Source of the DNA: Paragemmobacter straminiformis
Lineage (GTDB): Bacteria; Pseudomonadota; Alphaproteobacteria; Rhodobacterales; Rhodobacteraceae
DNA: 64,000 bases
NCBI RefSeq assembly: GCF_014243445.1
Contig: NZ_JACLQD010000001.1
Location: 1-64,000, forward strand
Reading direction: 5' to 3'
Below are positions 8,631-18,347 of this stretch, piece by piece (position 1 is the first letter of the stretch; each line of letters opens with the position of its first letter). The translations under genes were made by a program, and so were the position numbers. Under the pieces are notes generated by a model. That model was not told the origin of the DNA. It saw nothing but the letters and a program-made list of their open reading frames with translations, and did not search any database.

Positions 8631-10877
8631 ATGATGCCGGAACGGACAGAAAGCGACAGCCGCAAGCTCTTGCGCCGCCTGCGCGACACACTCGCCATTC
8701 CCGGTCAGGGTCAGGACCGGCTGAACCGCATCACCCACCTCATCGCCGACAGCATGGGAACCGAGGTCTGCTCGATCTACCTGTTCCGCGACCCCGAAAC
8801 GCTCGAACTCTGCGCCACCGAGGGTCTGCGCCCCGAATCCGTCCACCAGACGCGCATGAAACTGGGCGAAGGGCTCGTCGGCCGCGTCGCCCGCACCGGC
8901 CTTCCCGTCAACACCGCCAACGCCCCCTCGGAAAAGGGCTTCCGCTACATGCCCGAAACGGGAGAGGAGATTTACTCCTCCTTCCTCGGCGTGCCGATCC
9001 AGCGCGTGGGCGAGAAACTCGGCGTCCTCGTCGTCCAGTCCCGCACCGCCCGCCAGTTCACCGAAGACGAGATCTACGCCCTCGAAGTCGTGGCGATGGT
9101 GCTGGCCGAAATGACCGAGCTTGGCCTCTTCGCGGGCGATGTCGACGGGATGCGCGCGCTGCACAAGCAACCCGTGATGATCCGTGGCGGCACGGGGCAA
9201 GAGGGTGCTGCCGAAGGCCGCGTCTGGCTGCACGAAGCCCGCGTCGTGGTGACGAATCCCGTGGCCGACGACCCGCTGACCGAAATCGAACGCATCCGCG
9301 CGGCGGTGGGGCAACTGCGGGTCTCGGTCGATGATCTTCTGGCCGCCGAAAGCCTCGACAAGGACCAGAAACAGGTTCTCGAAGCCTATCGCATGTTCGC
9401 CCATTCCCGTGGCTGGCTGCGGCGGATGGAGGATGACATCGCCCTCGGCCTCTCGGCCGAAGCCGCGGTCGAAAAGGAACAATCCGCCACCCGCGCCCGC
9501 CTCGAACAGGTGCCCGACGCCTACCTGCGCGAACGTCTGCACGACCTTGACGACCTGTCGAACCGCCTGTTGCGCATCCTGACGGGCCAGGGCCACGACA
9601 CAGGCGCCGAAATGCCGGAAAATCCGGTGCTGGTCGCGCGCAACATCGGCCCTGCCGAGCTTCTGGAATATGGCCGCAAGCTCAAGGGCGTGGTGCTCGA
9701 GGAAGGCTCGGTCGGCAGCCACGCCGCCATCGTCGCCCGCGCGCTGGCCATTCCGCTCGTCATCCACGCCGACCGCATCGTGACCGAGGCGCTGAACGGC
9801 GACCCGATCCTCGTCGATGGCGATCAGGGCATCGTCCACCTCCGCCCCGAGGAAACCGTGGCCCGCGCCTTCCGCGACAAGATCGCGATGCAAGCCGCCG
9901 CCCAGCAACGCTATTCCAGCCTGCGCGGCCTGCCCGCCCAGTCGAAATGCGGCACCGTCACCAGCCTGATGATGAACGCGGGCCTCATGGCCGACCTGCC
10001 CAGCCTCGACGGCTCGGGGGCCGAAGGCGTGGGCCTCTTCCGGACCGAGCTGCAATTCCTCGTCCGCAACAAGATGCCCCAGCGCGCCGAACTCGCCGCC
10101 CTCTACGCCCGCGTGATGGACGCGGCCAAAGGCAAGCGCGTCGCCTTCCGCACCCTCGACATCGGCTCCGACAAGGTGCTGCCCTACATGAAGCCGCAGG
10201 ACGAACCCAACCCCGCGATGGGCTGGCGCGCGATCCGCGTGGGGCTCGACAAGCCGGGCGTGCTTCGGATGCAGTTGCAGGCGCTGATCCGCGCCGCCAA
10301 GGGGCGTCCGCTGTCGGTCATGTTCCCCTTCATCACCGAATACGGCGAATTCGTCACCGCCCGCGATGTCGTCATGGCCGAACTCGACCGCGAAGCCGCG
10401 ATGGGCCACCCCGTGCCCGAAACGGTCGAGGTGGGGGCCATGCTCGAAACCCCCAGCCTTGCCTATGCGCCCAAGGCCTTCTTCGACCTGACCGATTTCG
10501 TCTCGATCGGCGGCAACGACCTGAAGCAGTTCTTCTTCGCCGCCGACCGCGAGAATGAACGCGTGCGCCGCCGTTACGACACGCTCAACGTCTCGTTCCT
10601 GCGCTTTCTCGACCATATCATCGCCCGCTGCGCCGCCTCGGGAACGCCGCTCTCCTTCTGCGGCGAGGATGCGGGCCGCCCGGTCGAGGCGCTGGCCTTC
10701 GCGGCGCGCGGCTTGCGCACGCTGTCCATGCGCCCCGCCTCGATCGGCCCGATCAAGGCGCTCTTGCGCCGCGTCGATCTGGCCGAAGCCAATGCCGTCA
10801 TCGACAGGGCGATGGCCGAGGGCCACGAAACCATCCGCCCCGCCTTGATGGACTGGCTGGCCGACCAGCCCGAATAA
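8631..10877 (+). CDS. ptsP: Phosphoenolpyruvate-protein phosphotransferase with GAF domain (enzyme I-Ntr)
   Basis: 748 residues, the size of enzyme I-Ntr, which passes phosphate from PEP to NPr in the regulatory nitrogen PTS rather than to a sugar permease. A GAF domain occupies about 18-155. The phosphohistidine domain carries GSHAAIVARAL, with the active His near 364. The PEP-binding barrel has GLFRTELQFL near 466 and the C-terminal FCGEDAGRP near 677. No sugar-specific PTS gene is in the window. A second ATG at 8634 fits the GGAG at 8626-8629 slightly better. Confidence 0.93.
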   Translation: MMPERTESDSRKLLRRLRDTLAIPGQGQDRLNRITHLIADSMGTEVCSIYLFRDPETLELCATEGLRPESVHQTRMKLGEGLVGRVARTGLPVNTANAPSEKGFRYMPETGEEIYSSFLGVPIQRVGEKLGVLVVQSRTARQFTEDEIYALEVVAMVLAEMTELGLFAGDVDGMRALHKQPVMIRGGTGQEGAAEGRVWLHEARVVVTNPVADDPLTEIERIRAAVGQLRVSVDDLLAAESLDKDQKQVLEAYRMFAHSRGWLRRMEDDIALGLSAEAAVEKEQSATRARLEQVPDAYLRERLHDLDDLSNRLLRILTGQGHDTGAEMPENPVLVARNIGPAELLEYGRKLKGVVLEEGSVGSHAAIVARALAIPLVIHADRIVTEALNGDPILVDGDQGIVHLRPEETVARAFRDKIAMQAAAQQRYSSLRGLPAQSKCGTVTSLMMNAGLMADLPSLDGSGAEGVGLFRTELQFLVRNKMPQRAELAALYARVMDAAKGKRVAFRTLDIGSDKVLPYMKPQDEPNPAMGWRAIRVGLDKPGVLRMQLQALIRAAKGRPLSVMFPFITEYGEFVTARDVVMAELDREAAMGHPVPETVEVGAMLETPSLAYAPKAFFDLTDFVSIGGNDLKQFFFAADRENERVRRRYDTLNVSFLRFLDHIIARCAASGTPLSFCGEDAGRPVEALAFAARGLRTLSMRPASIGPIKALLRRVDLAEANAVIDRAMAEGHETIRPALMDWLADQPE

Positions 10878-11169
10878 CCCCGCCACCCCGCGCAGGTGCC
10901 ACGCATCGGGGCAAGGCGCCCCCGACCGACCAAAGGCTCCCGCCCTTCCCCTTGCAGACATCGGGGCGCATCTCGCTTCGGGAATCGGGGCGGCTAGCAC
11001 AGCCGAAACAGCCGTCAGACCACCGTTGCACCCCGACCCGCCCGCACAGCCACCCGCCGCTGGCAGGCACGGCGGCGGCCGCAAAACGCGGTCGGGACGA
11101 ACCGCTGTCAGGGCGGGCCGCTGTCAGGGCGGGCCGCCCCGATTTTTCGCAGAAAAATCGTGCCCCGCC
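10878..11169. other. Intergenic region between convergent ptsP and uvrD-type gene
   Basis: No supported gene. It contains an exact tandem duplication of a 16-base unit, CTGTCAGGGCGGGCCG, at 11105-11120 and 11121-11136, next to an AT-rich hairpin. Confidence 0.5.
11140..11160 (-). terminator. AT-rich perfect hairpin after the uvrD-type gene
   Basis: Arms CGATTTTTC and GAAAAATCG around GCA, nine bases past the helicase stop on the minus strand. Likely a terminator. The same hairpin, within one base, recurs at 58606-58624. Confidence 0.6.
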
Positions 11170-13596
11170 TCAGAACGGCAGGTCGTCGGCCTGATCGGCA
11201 TCGACAACGAAACCCGCCACCACGCGCTTGACGCCGGCCTTGCTGAAATCGACCTCCAGCTTGTCGCCCTCGATCCCGATCACGATGCCATAGCCGAATT
11301 TCTGGTGGAACACGCGGTCCCCTTCGGCAAAGGCCGATACGGCGGTGGCGTCGATCACGATGCCCCGCGCCTCGCGCGGCTGGGCCACGGGACGGGTCGC
11401 CGCACGGTCCTGCATCCGCCGCCAACCGGGCGAGTTGTAGACATCCGCCTTGCCCACGCGGTCGTCAAAGGACGTGCTGCCATAGCTCACCGCCGCCGCG
11501 CCGAAACCGCCGCCATACAGCCCCGGCGGCGTCAGCACCTCGACATGGGCGGCGGGCAATTCGTCGATGAAGCGGCTTGGCAACTGGCTTTGCCACTGGC
11601 CATAGACGCGGCGGTTCGACGCAAAGGAGATCGTGCAGACCTCCTCGGCCCGCGTGATGCCCACATAGGCCAGACGCCGCTCCTCCTCCAACCCCTTCAA
11701 CCCGCTTTCATCCATGCTGCGCTGGCTCGGGAACAGCCCGTCCTCCCAGCCCGGCAGAAACACCACCGGAAACTCCAGTCCCTTGGCCGCATGCAGCGTC
11801 ATGATCGACACCTTTTCCAGCGCCTCTTCGGACTCGTTCTCCATGATCAACGAGACATGTTCGAGGAACCCTTGCAGATTGTCGAACTGCTCCAGCGCCT
11901 TGACCAGTTCCTTGAGGTTCTCGAGCCGCCCCGGAGCCTCGGGCGTCTTGTCGTTCTGCCACATCGCCGTGTAGCCCGATTCCTCGAGAATCACCTCGGC
12001 CAGCCGCACATGGTCCATCGGCTTCGGCGCGGCCCCGATCTCTTCGACCAGCGCGTCATCCTCACCGCCCACCACCCGCGCAGCGCCCAGCGTCAGCGCA
12101 TGCCAGCGGTCGATCCCCTCGACAAAGGCGCGCAGTTGCCCAGCCCCCTTGCCGCCGATCCCGCCGCTTGCAACCAGCTCCCGCGCGCCCTCGTGCAAGC
12201 TGACACCCGCCATCCGCGCCGTCCGCTGGATATCGGCCTGCGCCTTGTCGCCCAGCCCCCGCTTGGGCAGGTTGACCACCCGCTCAAAGGCCAGATCGTC
12301 CTCGGGGCTGACCGCCAGCCGGAAATAGGCCATCGCATCGCGGATTTCCTGCCGCTCGTAGAATCGCGGCCCCCCGATCACGCGATAGGGCAGGCCGATG
12401 GTCAGGAAGCGGTCCTCGAAGGCCCGCATCTGGTGCGACGCACGGACAAGAATCGCCTGATCCTCCAGCCCGTATGTCCCCATCCCGCGCGTGCCGCGTT
12501 GCAGCGCCTCGATCTCTTCCCCGATCCAGCGCGCTTCTTCCTCGCCATCCCAATGGCCGATCAGCCGCACCTTCTCGCCCGCCTGCGCCTCGGTCCACAG
12601 CGTCTTGCCAAGCCGCCCCGCATTGGCCGAAATCACCCCGCTCGCGGCGGCAAGGATATGGGGCGTGCTGCGGTAATTCTGCTCAAGCTTGATCACCACA
12701 GCGCCGGGAAAATCCTTTTCGAACCGCAGGATATTGCCCACCTCGGCCCCGCGCCAGCCATAGATCGACTGGTCGTCGTCGCCCACGCAGCAGATGTTGC
12801 GATGGCCCTGCGCCAGCAGGCGCAGCCAAAGGTACTGGCAAACGTTGGTGTCCTGATATTCGTCGACAAGGATGTATCTGAACCAGCGCTGATACTGCGC
12901 CAGCACATCGCCATGCGTCTGGAAGATCGTCACGCAGTGCAAGAGCAGGTCGCCGAAATCCGTGGCGTTCAGCGTCCGCAGCCGCTCCTGATATTGCGCG
13001 TAAAGCTCGGTCCCGCGGTTGTTGTAGCCTGCCGCCTCGCCCGACGGCACGCGCTCGGGCGTGAGGGCGCGGTTCTTCCATCCGTCGATCATTCCGGCCA
13101 GCATCCGCGCGGGCCAGCGTTTCTCGTCGATGTTCGCGGCCACGATCAACTGCTTGAGCAACCTGATCTGGTCATCTGTATCCAGAATCGTGAAGTTCGA
13201 CTTCAACCCCACCAGTTCCGCATGCCGCCGCAGGATCTTGACCGACAGGCTGTGAAAGGTGCCCATCCACGGCATCCCCTCGACCACCTCGCCCAAAAGG
13301 CGCCCGACCCGCTCCTTCATCTCGCGCGCCGCCTTGTTGGTGAAGGTCACGGCCAGAATCTCGTTCGGCCTTGCCCGACCCATCCGCATCAGATGCACGA
13401 TCCGCGCGGTCAGCGCCTTGGTCTTGCCCGTCCCCGCCCCCGCCAGCATCAGCACAGGGCCGTCCATCGCCTCGACCGCGCGGCGCTGTTCGGGGTTCAG
13501 ATCGTCCATATAGCGCGCCGGCCGCGCCGCGACGGCCCGCTGCGACAGGGGAATGGCCGCAGCCTCGAAAGCGTCGTTTTCGTCGTACTGGCTCAT
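11170..13596 (-). CDS. uvrD: UvrD/PcrA-type ATP-dependent DNA helicase II
   Basis: 808 residues, superfamily 1A 3'-5' helicase acting in nucleotide excision repair, mismatch repair and removal of RecA filaments. Seen: Q-motif region LNPEQRRAVEAMDGPVLMLA, Walker A AGAGTGKT near 54, DEYQDTN near 240, GDDDQSIYGWRGA near 268, QNYRST near 302, and the C-terminal VTLHAAKGLE-type motif (MTLHAAKGLEFPVVFLPGWEDG). The C-terminus (FVVDADQADDLPF) is the usual Tudor-like end. UvrD and PcrA cannot be separated by sight. Divergent from pyc. Confidence 0.93.
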   Translation of the reverse strand: MSQYDENDAFEAAAIPLSQRAVAARPARYMDDLNPEQRRAVEAMDGPVLMLAGAGTGKTKALTARIVHLMRMGRARPNEILAVTFTNKAAREMKERVGRLLGEVVEGMPWMGTFHSLSVKILRRHAELVGLKSNFTILDTDDQIRLLKQLIVAANIDEKRWPARMLAGMIDGWKNRALTPERVPSGEAAGYNNRGTELYAQYQERLRTLNATDFGDLLLHCVTIFQTHGDVLAQYQRWFRYILVDEYQDTNVCQYLWLRLLAQGHRNICCVGDDDQSIYGWRGAEVGNILRFEKDFPGAVVIKLEQNYRSTPHILAAASGVISANAGRLGKTLWTEAQAGEKVRLIGHWDGEEEARWIGEEIEALQRGTRGMGTYGLEDQAILVRASHQMRAFEDRFLTIGLPYRVIGGPRFYERQEIRDAMAYFRLAVSPEDDLAFERVVNLPKRGLGDKAQADIQRTARMAGVSLHEGARELVASGGIGGKGAGQLRAFVEGIDRWHALTLGAARVVGGEDDALVEEIGAAPKPMDHVRLAEVILEESGYTAMWQNDKTPEAPGRLENLKELVKALEQFDNLQGFLEHVSLIMENESEEALEKVSIMTLHAAKGLEFPVVFLPGWEDGLFPSQRSMDESGLKGLEEERRLAYVGITRAEEVCTISFASNRRVYGQWQSQLPSRFIDELPAAHVEVLTPPGLYGGGFGAAAVSYGSTSFDDRVGKADVYNSPGWRRMQDRAATRPVAQPREARGIVIDATAVSAFAEGDRVFHQKFGYGIVIGIEGDKLEVDFSKAGVKRVVAGFVVDADQADDLPF

Positions 13597-13829
13597 ACAG
13601 CCAGTCTAGCGGCATCCGGCCCAAAGGAAAAGGGCGATGTTCCCCAAATGTTCGCCGCTCCGCCCTCGCCCGCGCGTCAAGATCGCTCAAGAACGCACCT
13701 GCGCACCTTGTCGCAGCGCCCGAGTGTCGCATTTCCTTCACTTGGCAGCGCATACGCCCCTTGCGCTGCGCTGCAGCAACAATAGAGTGCCCTGCAATTT
13801 CCGTTGCCAATCCGCCAAAGGACATGCCC
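13597..13829. other. Divergent intergenic region uvrD-pyc
   Basis: Presumably carries both promoters. The stretch 13740-13800 is less GC-rich and contains TTGCGC at 13761 and TAGAGT at 13783, 16 bases apart, a weak candidate for pyc. AAAGGA at 13817-13822 is the pyc ribosome binding site. Confidence 0.3.
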
Positions 13830-16800
13830 ATGCCCGAATTCCGCAAGATCCTTGTCGCCAACCGCGGCGAGATCGCCATCCGTGTCATGCGTGCCGCGAA
13901 CGAGATGGGCAAGAAGACCGTCGCCGTCTTCGCGGAAGAGGACAAGCTGTCGCTGCACCGCTTCAAGGCGGACGAGGCCTACCGCATCGGCGAGGGGCTC
14001 TCGCCCGTGGGCGCCTACCTCTCCATCCCCGAAATCATCCGCGTGGCCAAGATGGCCGGGGCCGACGCCATCCACCCCGGCTACGGCCTCCTTTCCGAAA
14101 ACCCCGATTTCGTCGAAGCTTGCGACAACGCGGGCATCACCTTCATCGGCCCCCGCGCCGAAACCATGCGCGCCCTCGGTGACAAGGCCTCGGCCCGCCG
14201 CGTGGCGATGGAGGCGGGCGTGCCCGTCATCCCCGCGACCGAAGTTCTGGGCGACGACATGGCGCTCATCAAGAAACAGGCCGCCGAAGTCGGCTACCCG
14301 CTGATGCTGAAAGCGTCATGGGGCGGCGGCGGTCGCGGCATGCGCCCGATCCTGTCGGAATCCGAACTCGAGGCCAAGGTCCGCGAAGGCCGGCGCGAGG
14401 CCGAGGCCGCCTTCGGCAACGGCGAGGGCTATCTGGAAAAGATGATCCAGCGCGCCCGCCACGTCGAGGTGCAGATCCTCGGCGACAAGCACGGCAACAT
14501 CTACCACCTGTGGGAACGCGACTGCACCGTGCAGCGCCGCAACCAGAAGGTCGTCGAACGCGCCCCCGCCCCCTACCTCACCCCCGAACAGCGGGCCGAG
14601 GTCTGCGAAATGGGCCGCCGCATCTGCGCCCATGTGAATTACGAATGCGCCGGCACCGTCGAATTCCTGATGGATATGGATTCGGGCAAGTTCTACTTCA
14701 TCGAGGTGAACCCCCGCGTGCAGGTCGAACACACCGTCACCGAAGAGGTGACCGGCATCGACATCGTGCAGGCCCAGATCCTGATCGAAGAGGGCAAGAC
14801 GCTGGCCGAAGCCACCGGCATCGCCAGCCAGGACGGCGTGCAACTCAACGGCCACGCCCTGCAATGCCGCGTGACGACCGAGGACCCGCTCAACAACTTC
14901 ATCCCCGACTATGGCCGCCTCACCGCCTATCGTTCGGCCACGGGCAACGGCATCCGCCTCGATGGCGGCACGGCCTATGCGGGCGGCGTCATCACCCGCT
15001 ATTACGATTCGCTTCTGGTAAAGGTCACCGCCCACGCCCAGACGCCCGAAAAGGCCATCGCCCGCATGGACCGCGCCCTGCGCGAATTCCGCATCCGCGG
15101 GGTGGCGACGAACATCGATTTCGTCATCAACCTGCTCAAGCACCCGACGTTCCTCGATGACACCTACACCACCAAGTTCATCGACACGACGCCCGACCTT
15201 TTCGTGTTCAAAAAGCGCCGCGACCGCGCCACCAAGATCCTGACCTACATCGCCGACATCACGGTGAACGGTCACCCCGAAACCGCAGGCCGCCCGAAAC
15301 CGCCGGCCGAGGCGCGCCCGCCCAAACCGCCGAAACTGCTGACCGAACAGCCCGGCACAGGCACGCGCAACCTTCTCGAACAAAAAGGCCCGCAGGCCGT
15401 CGCCGACTGGATGAAGGCACAGAAAAAGGTCCTGCTGACCGACACCACCATGCGCGACGGCCACCAGTCGCTGCTGGCGACGCGCATGCGCTCGGTCGAC
15501 ATGATCCGCGTGGCACCCGCCTATGCCGCCAACCTGCCGCAACTGTTCTCGGTCGAATGCTGGGGCGGGGCGACGTTTGACGTCGCCTATCGCTTCTTGC
15601 AGGAATGCCCGTGGCAACGCCTGCGCGACCTGCGCGCGGCCATGCCCAATGTCATGACCCAGATGCTGCTGCGCGCCTCGAACGGGGTGGGCTACACCAA
15701 TTACCCCGACAACGTGGTCAAGGCCTTCGTCAAACAGGCCGCGACCACCGGCGTCGATGTGTTCCGCGTCTTCGACAGCCTGAACTGGGTCGAGAACATG
15801 CGCGTCGCGATGGATGCTGTGATCGAGGCGAACAAGGTCTGCGAAGGCACGATCTGCTACACCGGTGACATCCTCGACCCCGCCCGCGCCAAATACGACC
15901 TGAAATATTACGTCGACCGCGCCAAAGAGCTGAAGGCCGCAGGCGCGCATGTCCTCGGCCTCAAGGACATGGCGGGCCTGCTGAAACCCGCAGGCGCGCG
16001 GCTTCTGGTCAAGACGCTCAAGCAGGAAGTCGGCCTGCCGATCCACTTCCACACCCATGACACCTCGGGCGCGGGTGCGGCCACCATCCTTGCCGCCTGC
16101 GACGCGGGCGTCGACGCCGTGGATGCCGCGATGGACGCCTTCTCGGGCGGCACCTCGCAGCCCTGCCTCGGCTCCATCGTCGAGGCGCTCCGCCATACCG
16201 ACCGCGACACCGGCCTCGACATCGCCGCCATCCGCGACATCTCGAACTACTGGGAGGCCGTGCGCCGCCAGTATCTCGCCTTCGAATCCGGCCTGCCCGC
16301 CCCCGCGTCCGAAGTCTACCTGCACGAAATGCCCGGCGGCCAGTTCACCAACCTCAAGGCGCAGGCCCGCTCGCTCGGTCTCGAAGAGCGTTGGCCCGAA
16401 GTGGCACAGGCCTATGCCGACGCCAACCAGATGTTCGGCGACATCGTCAAGGTCACGCCCTCGTCGAAAGTCGTGGGCGACATGGCGCTGATGATGGTGG
16501 CACAGGGCCTGACCCGCGCGCAGGTCGAAGACCCCGCCACCGATGTGGCCTTCCCCGACTCGGTCGTCGACATGATGAAGGGCAATCTCGGCCATCCCCA
16601 CGGCGGCTGGCCCGCGGGCATCCAGAAAAAGGTGCTCAAGGGCGACACGCCCCTCACCGACCGCCCCGGCAAGACCCTGCCCCCCGTCGATCTCGAGGAA
16701 ACCCGCGCCAAGCTCTCGGCCGAACTCAACGGCTACACCGTGGATGACGAGGACCTGAACGGCTACCTCATGTATCCCAAGGTGTTCCTCGACTACATGG

Positions 16801-17273
16801 GCCGCCACCGCCTTTACGGCCCCGTCCGCGCCCTGCCGACCAAGACCTTCTTCTACGGCATGGAACCGGGCGAAGAGATCACCCCCGAAATCGACCCCGG
16901 CAAGCAGCTCGTCATCCGCCTGCAAGCCGTGGGCGAGACGACCGAGGACGGCGACGTCAAGGTGTTCTTCGAACTCAACGGCCAGCCCCGCGTGATCCGC
17001 GTGCCGAACCGCGCCATCAAGGCCAAGGCCGCAGTCAAGCCCAAGGCGGCCGAGGGCAACCCCGCCCATGTCGGCGCGCCCATGCCCGGCTCCATCGCAT
17101 CCGTGGCCGTCTCGGTCGGCCAGAAGGTCCGCGCGGGCGACCTGCTTTTGACCATCGAGGCGATGAAGATGGAAACCGGCCTCCACGCCGACCGCGAGGC
17201 GACCGTCAAGGCGCTGCACGTCCATCCCGGCAGCCAGATCGAGGCCAAGGACCTGCTCGTCGAACTGGAATGA
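13830..17273 (+). CDS. pyc: Pyruvate carboxylase
   Basis: 1147 residues, full length for the single-chain enzyme that makes oxaloacetate from pyruvate, bicarbonate and ATP (anaplerosis). Biotin carboxylase domain 1-450 (ILVANRGEIAIRVMRAA; GGGGRGMR; MDSGKFYFIEVNPRVQVEH). Carboxyltransferase domain about 530-800 (TTMRDGHQSLLATR near 541; MAGLLKPAGA). Biotin carrier domain at the end, with the biotinylated lysine in EAMKMETG near 1113. The ATG at 13830 is 7 bases after AAGGA; an ATG two codons upstream is too close to the Shine-Dalgarno. Confidence 0.97.
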   Translation: MPEFRKILVANRGEIAIRVMRAANEMGKKTVAVFAEEDKLSLHRFKADEAYRIGEGLSPVGAYLSIPEIIRVAKMAGADAIHPGYGLLSENPDFVEACDNAGITFIGPRAETMRALGDKASARRVAMEAGVPVIPATEVLGDDMALIKKQAAEVGYPLMLKASWGGGGRGMRPILSESELEAKVREGRREAEAAFGNGEGYLEKMIQRARHVEVQILGDKHGNIYHLWERDCTVQRRNQKVVERAPAPYLTPEQRAEVCEMGRRICAHVNYECAGTVEFLMDMDSGKFYFIEVNPRVQVEHTVTEEVTGIDIVQAQILIEEGKTLAEATGIASQDGVQLNGHALQCRVTTEDPLNNFIPDYGRLTAYRSATGNGIRLDGGTAYAGGVITRYYDSLLVKVTAHAQTPEKAIARMDRALREFRIRGVATNIDFVINLLKHPTFLDDTYTTKFIDTTPDLFVFKKRRDRATKILTYIADITVNGHPETAGRPKPPAEARPPKPPKLLTEQPGTGTRNLLEQKGPQAVADWMKAQKKVLLTDTTMRDGHQSLLATRMRSVDMIRVAPAYAANLPQLFSVECWGGATFDVAYRFLQECPWQRLRDLRAAMPNVMTQMLLRASNGVGYTNYPDNVVKAFVKQAATTGVDVFRVFDSLNWVENMRVAMDAVIEANKVCEGTICYTGDILDPARAKYDLKYYVDRAKELKAAGAHVLGLKDMAGLLKPAGARLLVKTLKQEVGLPIHFHTHDTSGAGAATILAACDAGVDAVDAAMDAFSGGTSQPCLGSIVEALRHTDRDTGLDIAAIRDISNYWEAVRRQYLAFESGLPAPASEVYLHEMPGGQFTNLKAQARSLGLEERWPEVAQAYADANQMFGDIVKVTPSSKVVGDMALMMVAQGLTRAQVEDPATDVAFPDSVVDMMKGNLGHPHGGWPAGIQKKVLKGDTPLTDRPGKTLPPVDLEETRAKLSAELNGYTVDDEDLNGYLMYPKVFLDYMGRHRLYGPVRALPTKTFFYGMEPGEEITPEIDPGKQLVIRLQAVGETTEDGDVKVFFELNGQPRVIRVPNRAIKAKAAVKPKAAEGNPAHVGAPMPGSIASVAVSVGQKVRAGDLLLTIEAMKMETGLHADREATVKALHVHPGSQIEAKDLLVELE

Positions 17274-17498
17274 CCTTGCCCTGACCCTTATGCACGCCAC
17301 CACCTGACGGCCCGCCCCACGGCGGGCAGTTTGGCATGCTGCAACCGGAACGCCGGGGGGCTGTCTGCCCCCCACGAAGGGCCGCGTGCCGCGCCCCTTC
17401 TCCCCCCGAGGATATTTGGACGAGCATGAAAGCAGCGCCCCGCGCGAATTGCGTCCAGAGAGGCAAGAACATCCCCGCAGGGGTTTTGCGGGCGGCCC
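17274..17498. other. Convergent intergenic region pyc / phnA-like gene
   Basis: No gene. Most of it is copy 2 of the dispersed G/C-tract element, listed separately. Confidence 0.5.
17355..17433 (+). repeat. Dispersed G/C-tract element, copy 2
   Basis: Downstream of pyc on the same strand: GGGGGG/CCCCCC hairpin around CTGTCTG, about 30 variable bases, then CCCCCCGAGGATATTT and GAGCATGAAAG. Confidence 0.6.
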
Positions 17499-18017
17499 CT
17501 ACCGCTTCTTGACGAACTCGGTCAGAATCACGATCCGCTGCCCTTCGACACGACCCTCGATCTGCGCCGCATTGTCGGACACCAACGCGATCCCGCGCAC
17601 CGCCGTGCCGCGCTTGGCGGTGAAATTCGCGCCCTTGACCACAAGGTCCTTGATCAGCACCACCGTATCGCCCTGCGCCAGAACCGCGCCGTTGCTGTCC
17701 TTGTGGACCACGCCCGCCGCAGCCTCGGTCCAGCCCTGCACCTCGTCCGACAGCATCATCCCCGCCCGCGCCTCGGCGGCCCAATCGGCATCCAGCGTGC
17801 CAAGCTTGCGCCAGACGGCCAGTTGCACCGCAGGCACCCCCGACCAAGCCGCGCCCTCGAGGCAGCGCCAGTGGCTTTCCCCCACGGTTTCGTCGCCGCG
17901 ACAGGCCGCGCAAAGCGCCACCTCGCCCGCAGGCGGCACATCGACCGCTTCCAGCCCCTCGGCCACGCCGCAGAATTCGCAAACCCCGCCCGACCGCGCG
18001 ATCAGTTCCCCGTCCAT
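17499..18017 (-). CDS. PhnA-like zinc-ribbon protein
   Basis: 172 residues. An N-terminal zinc ribbon has C13, C16, C36 and C39. The C-terminal 70 residues are the small barrel of the PhnA family (GDTVVLIKDLVVKGANF, then IEGRVEGQRIVILTEFVKK). PhnA is named from a phosphonate locus, but no phosphonate genes are near and the family's biochemical role is not settled. The ATG at 18017 follows AAGGTGAC; reading further upstream adds an unlikely basic extension. Confidence 0.8.
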   Translation of the reverse strand: MDGELIARSGGVCEFCGVAEGLEAVDVPPAGEVALCAACRGDETVGESHWRCLEGAAWSGVPAVQLAVWRKLGTLDADWAAEARAGMMLSDEVQGWTEAAAGVVHKDSNGAVLAQGDTVVLIKDLVVKGANFTAKRGTAVRGIALVSDNAAQIEGRVEGQRIVILTEFVKKR

Positions 18018-18159
18018 TCCGTCACCTTTCGACAAACTCCCCCTCCCCCTACGCCCCCCGCAGGGAAAAGACAAAGCCGCCGCGATTTTTCGCCAAAGCC
18101 GCTTTTCCCCCCTTGCGGTGCGCGCGCCTCTTTTATACATCCCCCCTCGTCCAGACGGT

Positions 18160-18234
18160 GCGGGCGTAGCTCAGGGGTAGAGCATAACCTTGCCAAGGTT
18201 AGGGTCGTGAGTTCGAATCTCATCGCCCGCTCCA
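18160..18234 (+). tRNA. tRNA-Gly (GCC), copy 1
   Basis: 75 bases with encoded CCA. Acceptor GCGGGCG pairs with CGCCCGC, the anticodon loop reads CTTGCCAAG with GCC at the centre, and the T-loop is GTTCGAATC. Identical to the copy at 19173. A TTATACAT word at 18133-18140 is a possible -10. Confidence 0.97.
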
Positions 18235-18248
18235 ATGGACCAGCCAAG

Positions 18249-18270
18249 CGGCCACCCCCCCGGGTGGCCG
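18249..18270 (+). terminator. Terminator after tRNA-Gly copy 1
   Basis: Perfect 9-bp stem CGGCCACCC/GGGTGGCCG around CCCC, followed by TTTCG. Confidence 0.65.
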
Positions 18271-18347
18271 TTTCGCATTGCGCCCCCCCGCTTTCCTTCC
18301 GCCCCGATCCGCGCCACTCTCTGCCGCACCGAAGCCAAGGCCGCGCC

